Shown: in pieces, positions 60,085 through 64,000 of the stretch
Layout of the letters: each line of letters begins with the position of its first letter
Position numbering within the stretch: position 1 is the stretch's first letter
From: CAYPHY01 sp964410625
GTDB lineage: Bacteria > Chloroflexota > Anaerolineae > Promineifilales > Promineifilaceae
Reading direction: 5' to 3'
NCBI GenBank assembly: GCA_964410625.1
Contig: CAYPHY010000006.1
Location: forward strand, 124,001 to 188,000
DNA: 64,000 bases
Program-made: the position numbers and the translations under genes
Notes under the pieces: model-generated
What the model saw: only the letters and a program-made list of their open reading frames with translations
Told to the model about the DNA's origin: nothing
Databases searched by the model: none

Positions 60085-61290
60085 TCACTGAGGTGGCTTG
60101 TCCAGGGCGGGCATGACGGCGAGGAAGTCTTGGGCGAATCGTGGGGCGTAGTCGGTAATCAACTCTTCGATCCGCTGTGGATTGTCGGAGGCGATGATCA
60201 GCCCAGCGTGGTTCTTTTTCGGCACACGGTAAACGACTTCAGGATCGTCATAGGGGGATAGGTCGGGCCAATCTTGCCGCGCGAGGCAAATTAGGACGCC
60301 AGCATAGCGGCCGCTATCCACTGGGGCCTCATAAGGCTGCCCTAAGGTGTGGGCGATCTCCATCTTCGCCCATTCACCCCAGAGGTTGGCCCCGGCGGCG
60401 GCCTCTACCAATTGCTCAATGTTCGCACCACCGACCCGCGCGGCCGTTTCCAGGAAGTAGAGGCGGCCGTCCTCACCGCGAATAAATTCGGCATGGGTTG
60501 CGCCTCGTTCTAACTGGAAGGCGGCCAACATGCGCCGATTGGCGTCGAGGATGGCTTGCGCCTCCTCTGAGTCGCGGGGCAGCGTGCGGGAGATAAAGAC
60601 GCCTCCTTCGTGGGCGACGTTCATCGGCGGCCGTGCATATTTGTGGGGCACAGCGAGCACGACTTGGGAATCATAGACGAGCGAATCCACATGATAAATT
60701 TCGCCTGGCACGAACTTCTCCAGGTGGAAAAAGGATTGTTGGTCACCCAACTGCTCCAGCCAACGCCAGACTTCTTCGGCCGAATTAACCTTCTTGATAC
60801 CCATTGCTCCTGCTTCGGAGCGCGGCTTTAGCACCCAGGGAGGGGATTGTTGTTCCATGAAGGCCTGCAGGCGGCCGTGGCTGAAGACGGGGGAGAAGGG
60901 GGGGACGTTTAAACCGGCGGCCTGGGCCTGGAAACGCATCGCCAGCTTATCGCGAAAGTAGCGCACGGTGGTATCGCCTAGTCCGGGGAGGCGGAGGTGT
61001 TCGCGCAGGGCGGCGGCCGTTTCTACATCGTAATCATCCAACGGCACAATGCGATCAATGCGCCGCGAACGGGTCAAATAGCTGACTGCATAAAAAATGT
61101 CCGGCTTTTTTGCCAGATTGGGCATATAGAATATTTCGTCAATGCTCTCGTGCGGCCACGCTTCATCGGCCAACTTCTCACGAGTGAGGAGAATGACTTG
61201 TGCGCCGTTTTCCTTCGCGGCCTGTAAAAATGTCGTCCCCTTAAAGTAGCTTGCCAGACATAATATCGTTACCGGACTGTTACCGTTCAC
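60085..61290 (-). CDS. ATP-grasp enzyme
   Basis: A 401-residue ATP-grasp fold protein. The N-terminal domain is Rossmann-like (VTILCLASYFKGTTFLQAAKENGAQVILLTRE), followed by the ATP-grasp domain with PPWVLKPRSEAGAMGIKKV (ATP Lys and Gly-rich loop), FFHLEKFVPGEIYHVDSLVY and the metal site LYFLETAARVGGANIEQLVEAAAG. Such enzymes ligate a carboxylate to an amine or thiol through an acyl phosphate; relatives serve in L-amino acid ligation or peptide antibiotic synthesis. No partner biosynthetic gene is next to it, so its substrate is unknown. Start at 61290 (MNGNSPVTI). Confidence 0.85.
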   Translation of the reverse strand: MNGNSPVTILCLASYFKGTTFLQAAKENGAQVILLTREKLADEAWPHESIDEIFYMPNLAKKPDIFYAVSYLTRSRRIDRIVPLDDYDVETAAALREHLRLPGLGDTTVRYFRDKLAMRFQAQAAGLNVPPFSPVFSHGRLQAFMEQQSPPWVLKPRSEAGAMGIKKVNSAEEVWRWLEQLGDQQSFFHLEKFVPGEIYHVDSLVYDSQVVLAVPHKYARPPMNVAHEGGVFISRTLPRDSEEAQAILDANRRMLAAFQLERGATHAEFIRGEDGRLYFLETAARVGGANIEQLVEAAAGANLWGEWAKMEIAHTLGQPYEAPVDSGRYAGVLICLARQDWPDLSPYDDPEVVYRVPKKNHAGLIIASDNPQRIEELITDYAPRFAQDFLAVMPALDKPPQ

Positions 61291-61439
61291 AACCTGCTCC
61301 TCGTTTCACTTGTAAAATTTTGTGGGAAATCATTATACTTCATTACCTCGTCTAATAATAAGAAAATAGCAACGTTTGGCCTGATTGGGTCTATAGTGCC
61401 AAGCTCTACAGCAAGGCCACTTTTCTAACAAAATTCTTG

Positions 61440-61467
61440 TTGACGAAAAAGGCACAAGTGTTATACT
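61440..61467 (+). promoter_or_regulatory. Promoter of the tRNA-tuf cluster
   Basis: TTGACG (61440-61445), 16-base spacer, TATACT (61462-61467), located about 92 bases before the first tRNA-Thr. It probably starts transcription of the tRNA-tuf-rpmG-secE cluster. Confidence 0.6.
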
Positions 61468-61558
61468 ATATCGAACGCCCTGATTAGGGTGCTTGCGTTA
61501 GCACGCCTTGTTGAAAACCTGGCACATTACAAATAAGGACAAATATATAAAAGTTAGC

Positions 61559-61631
61559 GCCGACGTAGCTCAATCGGCAGAGCGATGCTCTTGTAAAGCA
61601 TAGGTTATGGGTTCGATTCCCATCGTCGGCT
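61559..61631 (+). tRNA. tRNA-Thr (UGU anticodon)
   Basis: Acceptor GCCGACG pairs with CGTCGGC at 61624-61630. D arm GCTC...GAGC, anticodon loop CTTGTAA (anticodon TGT), T arm with TTCGATT. The 73-base length is normal and CCA is not encoded. It is the first tRNA of the thr-tyr-thr-tuf order also seen in enterobacteria. Confidence 0.95.
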
Positions 61632-61709
61632 TTGGTGCTGATCTGCTTGTTTTCTTTGAAAAAAGTGTGGACAAGCGGAAGCAAACAAGCTAACATATTC
61701 GATTGATAA

Positions 61710-61792
61710 GGGTCAGTGTCCCGAGCGGCAAAGGGGGCGGACTGTAAATCCGCTGGCGGTAGCCTTCGTAGGTTCGAGTCCTACCTGGCCCA
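61710..61792 (+). tRNA. tRNA-Tyr (GUA anticodon)
   Basis: Acceptor GGGTCAG pairs with CTGGCCC (one G-U pair). The anticodon loop is CTGTAAA (anticodon GTA). It is 83 bases long with a class II variable arm (TGGCGGTAGCC). Located between the two tRNA-Thr genes. Confidence 0.95.
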
Positions 61793-61801
61793 TAAGAAAA
61801 T

Positions 61802-61868
61802 GATGAAGGAGGAGGGTTGGAGAACGACCGGTGTGTTCATTTTTCAGCCTTCAGCCTTCATCTTTTTT
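61802..61868 (+). terminator. Hairpin word with T-run inside the tRNA cluster
   Basis: GATGAAGG (61802-61809) and CCTTCATC (61855-61862) pair over a long loop and are followed by TTTTTT at 61863-61868, three bases before the second tRNA-Thr. It looks like a weak intrinsic terminator or processing element from the GGATGAAGG word family. It occupies the position where enterobacteria carry the glycine tRNA. Confidence 0.4.
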
Positions 61869-61870
61869 CC

Positions 61871-61943
61871 GCCCACGTAGCTCAGTCGGCAGAGCGCATT
61901 CTTGGTAAGAATGAGGTCATGGGTTCAAATCCCATCGTGGGCT
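61871..61943 (+). tRNA. tRNA-Thr (GGU anticodon)
   Basis: Acceptor GCCCACG pairs with CGTGGGC at 61936-61942. The anticodon stem CATTC/GAATG encloses the loop TTGGTAA (anticodon GGT). Length 73 bases. It directly precedes tuf. Confidence 0.95.
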
Positions 61944-62090
61944 TTTGTCCTCAGGCCAGAAACAACAGTATTGCTACGCAATAAGTGTAGATGGTTGGTT
62001 AATAGTAGGCAGTCACGATTAACAAGTAAATGTTAATGGGTGCCGGCTGAATAAATCAAATCAATAGTTTAAGTTGAGGGTATTTAACGA

Positions 62091-63290
62091 ATGGGCAAGC
62101 AAAAATTTACGCGGGAAAAGCCGCATGTGAATATCGGAACGATTGGGCATATTGACCACGGCAAGACCTCGCTGACGGCGGCGATCACCAAGGCGTTGGC
62201 ACTGAAGGGATTAGCCGACTTCCGGGCGTTTGAGCAGATTGACAACGCACCAGAAGAGAAAGAGCGAGGTATCACCATCGCCATCTCCCATGTGGAATAC
62301 GAGACGGAGAACCGGCACTATGCCCATGTGGACTGCCCCGGACACCGCGACTACATCAAGAACATGATCACCGGTGCGGCGCAGATGGATGGCGCGATTT
62401 TGGTGGTGGCGGCCCCCGATGGCCCGATGCCGCAGACGAGAGAGCATGTGTTGCTGTCGCGGCAGGTGGAAGTACCGGCGATGGTCATCTTCCTCAACAA
62501 AGTGGACATGATGGACGATGAGGAGTTGCTGGAGCTGGTGGAGCTGGAACTGCGCGAGCTGCTGGACAGCCAGGGCTTTCCGGGGGATGAGACGCCGATT
62601 GTGCGCGGCAGCGCGTTGGCGGCGTTGGAAGCACCAGACGACCCCAACCATCCGGCGTATGCGCCGATATACGAGTTGATGCGGGTGGTGGACGAGTACA
62701 TCCCTGCACCAGAGCGGGAGACGGACAAGCCGTTCCTGATGCCGGTGGAAGATGTGTTTTCCATCAAGGGACGTGGCACAGTGGTCACCGGCCGTGTGGA
62801 GCGCGGGACGTTGCTGCCCAACAACGAGGTGGAAATCGTCGGCTTGCGCGAGGACCGGCGCAAGGTGGTGGTGACCTCGATGGAGATGTTCCACAAGATC
62901 CTGGACAAGGTGGAGGCAGGGGACAACGCTGGCTTGCTGCTGCGCGGTGTGACCCGCGAGGAGATCGAGCGCGGACAGGTGTTGGCCAAGCCGGGCAGCA
63001 TCACACCACACACGGAGTTCATGAGCGAGGTGTATGTGCTGCGCAAGGATGAAGGGGGACGGCACAAGGCGTTCTTCCCTGGGTATCGGCCGCAGTTCTA
63101 CATCCGCACGATGGATGTGACCGGCGAGATTTCGCTGCCGGAAGGTGTGGAGATGGTGATGCCGGGGGACAATGTGAACCTGAAGGTGAAGCTGATCACC
63201 CCGGTGGCGTTGGAAGAGGGCGGCCGTTTCGCCATTCGTGAAGGCGGTCTGACCGTTGGCGCTGGCGTCATCACCAAGATTCTCAACTAA
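62091..63290 (+). CDS. tuf: Elongation factor Tu
   Basis: EF-Tu, the GTPase that brings aminoacyl-tRNA to the ribosome, 399 residues. The P-loop is GHIDHGKTSLTAA (usual GHVDHGKT, conservative Val-to-Ile change), switch II DCPGHRDYIKNM, NKVDM for guanine, SALAAL at the G5 position. The RGITIAISHVEYET switch I is intact, domains 2 and 3 are complete, and the C-terminus ends VGAGVITKILN. The start is clear from family length. It is preceded by tRNA-Thr and followed by rpmG, with a GAGA-word hairpin in between. No fusA is adjacent. Confidence 0.97.
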   Translation: MGKQKFTREKPHVNIGTIGHIDHGKTSLTAAITKALALKGLADFRAFEQIDNAPEEKERGITIAISHVEYETENRHYAHVDCPGHRDYIKNMITGAAQMDGAILVVAAPDGPMPQTREHVLLSRQVEVPAMVIFLNKVDMMDDEELLELVELELRELLDSQGFPGDETPIVRGSALAALEAPDDPNHPAYAPIYELMRVVDEYIPAPERETDKPFLMPVEDVFSIKGRGTVVTGRVERGTLLPNNEVEIVGLREDRRKVVVTSMEMFHKILDKVEAGDNAGLLLRGVTREEIERGQVLAKPGSITPHTEFMSEVYVLRKDEGGRHKAFFPGYRPQFYIRTMDVTGEISLPEGVEMVMPGDNVNLKVKLITPVALEEGGRFAIREGGLTVGAGVITKILN

Positions 63291-63304
63291 CAAGGACGGA
63301 TGAC

Positions 63305-63357
63305 AGTCTCTCAATCTCCTACGCTCTCAATCTCTGAGACTAGGAGATTGGGAGACT
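63305..63357. repeat. GAGATTGGGAGACT-word inverted repeat between tuf and rpmG
   Basis: AGTCTCTCAATCTCCTA (63305-63321) and TAGGAGATTGGGAGACT (63341-63357) pair with one mismatch. The right edge runs into the rpmG leader, with ATG 14 bases later, so the element may modulate the step from tuf to rpmG (attenuation or processing). Confidence 0.75.
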
Positions 63358-63370
63358 GAGAGAGTAGAAG

Positions 63371-63535
63371 ATGGCAAAGAAAGCTGTTCGCACGCACATT
63401 ATCCTGGCGTGCACGGAATGTAAAGAACGAAATTATATTACTGAAAAGAACCGCCGTAACGATCCGGGCCGGCTGGAGTTGGAAAAGTACTGCCCCCGTT
63501 GTCGCCAACACCGGCTACACCGGGAGACTCGTTAA
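63371..63535 (+). CDS. rpmG: Ribosomal protein bL33
   Basis: A 54-residue ribosomal protein bL33, too short for a standard 60-residue ORF cutoff. It reads MAKKAVRTHIILACTECKERNYI, then NRRNDPGRLELEKYCPRCRQHRLHRETR. The four Cys (CTEC, CPRC) bind zinc, the C+ form. It sits between tuf and tRNA-Trp, its standard place before secE and nusG. The start is directly behind a GAGA-word hairpin, with a weak ribosome site (gagagtagaag). Confidence 0.93.
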   Translation: MAKKAVRTHIILACTECKERNYITEKNRRNDPGRLELEKYCPRCRQHRLHRETR

Positions 63536-63538
63536 AAG

Positions 63539-63576
63539 TTTGTAGTAGCGACTAAAATTGTTATCGTTACTACAAA
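63539..63576. terminator. Hairpin after rpmG
   Basis: TTTGTAGTAGCGA (63539-63551) and TCGTTACTACAAA (63564-63576) pair with one mismatch and a 12-base loop. It lies between the rpmG stop and tRNA-Trp. With no T-run, a processing role is as likely as termination. Confidence 0.5.
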
Positions 63577-63584
63577 TGGGATGA

Positions 63585-63657
63585 AGGGGGTTAGCTCAAC
63601 TGGCAGAGCGACGGTCTCCAAAACCGTAGGCTGCGGGTTCAAGTCCTGCACCCCCTG
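63585..63657 (+). tRNA. tRNA-Trp (CCA anticodon)
   Basis: Acceptor AGGGGGT pairs with ACCCCCT at 63650-63656, with discriminator G. Anticodon loop CTCCAAA (anticodon CCA), T arm with TTCAAGT. Length 73 bases. Common position before secE. Confidence 0.95.
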
Positions 63658-63664
63658 CTAACTT

Positions 63665-63698
63665 TGCAAGAGGCCGGCTGATTAGCCGGCCTCTTGCA
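63665..63698. terminator. 15-bp perfect hairpin between tRNA-Trp and secE
   Basis: TGCAAGAGGCCGGCT and its exact complement with loop GATT. It is very stable, but the bases after it (ggctaatat) are not a T-run. It might end or protect the tRNA-Trp transcript or act as an attenuator before secE-nusG. Confidence 0.6.
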
Positions 63699-63729
63699 GG
63701 CTAATATCAGTGTAGAAGGGATCAATATT

Positions 63730-63966
63730 GTGTCAAAAAGCAAAGTAGAACGGGGTGCTGCCCCACAAGAGAATGCGCTGGCTCACTATTTGCGGGAGAC
63801 GCGCGGCGAATTACGCAAAGTGACCTGGCCGACACGTGCCGAATCGCAACGGTTGACGCTGATTGTTCTTGGTGCGATTGTCGCTACTGCCATTTTCTTC
63901 TGGGCCTTTGATTCCCTGTTTGCCAATATTGTTGAGTATATTGTGCAGTTGATTATTGGACTGTAA
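63730..63966 (+). CDS. secE: Preprotein translocase subunit SecE
   Basis: SecE, a 78-residue single-pass subunit of the SecYEG protein-export channel. The conserved ETRGELRKVTWPTRAESQRLT amphipathic segment precedes the membrane helix LIVLGAIVATAIFFWAFDSLF. The GTG at 63730 is chosen: AGAAGGGA lies about ten bases upstream, and the longer frame from 63694 would pass through the hairpin. The gene is followed by the window end, where nusG is expected to start. The stretch after it (ggtgtagagcgcgttaatggct) should contain the nusG leader. Confidence 0.92.
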   Translation: MSKSKVERGAAPQENALAHYLRETRGELRKVTWPTRAESQRLTLIVLGAIVATAIFFWAFDSLFANIVEYIVQLIIGL

Positions 63967-64000
63967 GCGTGTGGGGCAGGTGTAGAGCGCGTTAATGGCT

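Overview
The window looks like a chromosomal segment of a Chloroflexota bacterium, probably Anaerolineae-like. This placement is an inference, not proven by a marker tree. It rests on the moderately GC-rich sequence, the gene mix (membrane-anchored MutS-like ATPase, KimA-like permease, several DinB/ClbS-fold proteins, tandem M42 peptidases, HMG-CoA reductase, cmk followed by a DUF512 radical-SAM gene) and the style of the intergenic DNA. Most genes are housekeeping or metabolic. No prophage, IS element or CRISPR array is visible.

Layout. 1-9.5 kb: 3' end of a PLP decarboxylase, a DUF4256 protein, a secreted beta-helix protein, a frameshifted GNAT acetyltransferase, a SWIM zinc-finger protein, a cytochrome P450 and a lipoprotein. 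9.6-18 kb: an ALDH7-like dehydrogenase, a KimA-like permease, an EamA exporter, DinB and ClbS-like proteins, a DUF433/DUF5615 toxin-antitoxin pair, an ECF sigma factor with a membrane partner, and two small membrane proteins. 18-24.9 kb: HMG-CoA reductase with an unusual N-terminal domain, a sugar-isomerase-like protein, a YugP-type zinc protease, a BNR-repeat protein coupled to a MoaD/ThiS protein, DinB, and a decayed TetR module. 24.9-28.7 kb: the leftward operon scpB - rluB-like - cmk - DUF512 radical SAM. 28.8-39 kb: M20 peptidase, esterase, DsbA-like protein, aldehyde dehydrogenase, class III aminotransferase, FAD monooxygenase, animal-type alpha-amylase lipoprotein. 39-53 kb: a large orphan histidine kinase, a Thr/Pro-rich protein, three tandem M42 aminopeptidases, DUF456, an APH-like pseudokinase candidate, a HerA/DUF853-type ATPase and azlCD. 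53-61 kb: membrane MutS-like ATPase, TetR-P450 pair, era, a Tat-signal protein and an ATP-grasp enzyme. 61.4-64 kb: tRNA-Thr, tRNA-Tyr, tRNA-Thr, tuf, rpmG, tRNA-Trp, secE, the conserved translation/secretion cluster that normally continues into nusG.

The most unusual feature is the DNA between genes. Almost every gap carries one of about ten short 'word' families (GACACGAAT, GAGATTGGGAGACT, GCAGAGGCGCAGAG, GACGCGGATGACGC, GCATCGAATTTACGCG, GACAATCCGGAGGATTGTC, GCGATTTGCCAAATCGCGCTAC, GGATGAAGGATGAGGG and others), usually as inverted pairs that fold into long hairpins. Many of them supply the stop codon and last residues of the upstream gene. In two places the 3' end of a gene plus its hairpin word has been tandemly duplicated (aminotransferase, 63-bp unit, three copies; P450, about 92-96 bp, two copies). 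The hexamer CGGCCG is also strikingly over-represented.

Two 100-N gaps (18046-18145 and 26382-26481) are each flanked by an identical 55-bp direct repeat. They are best read as unmerged contig overlaps. Collapsing the second one restores a clean cmk end with a 4-base ATGA overlap onto the next gene.
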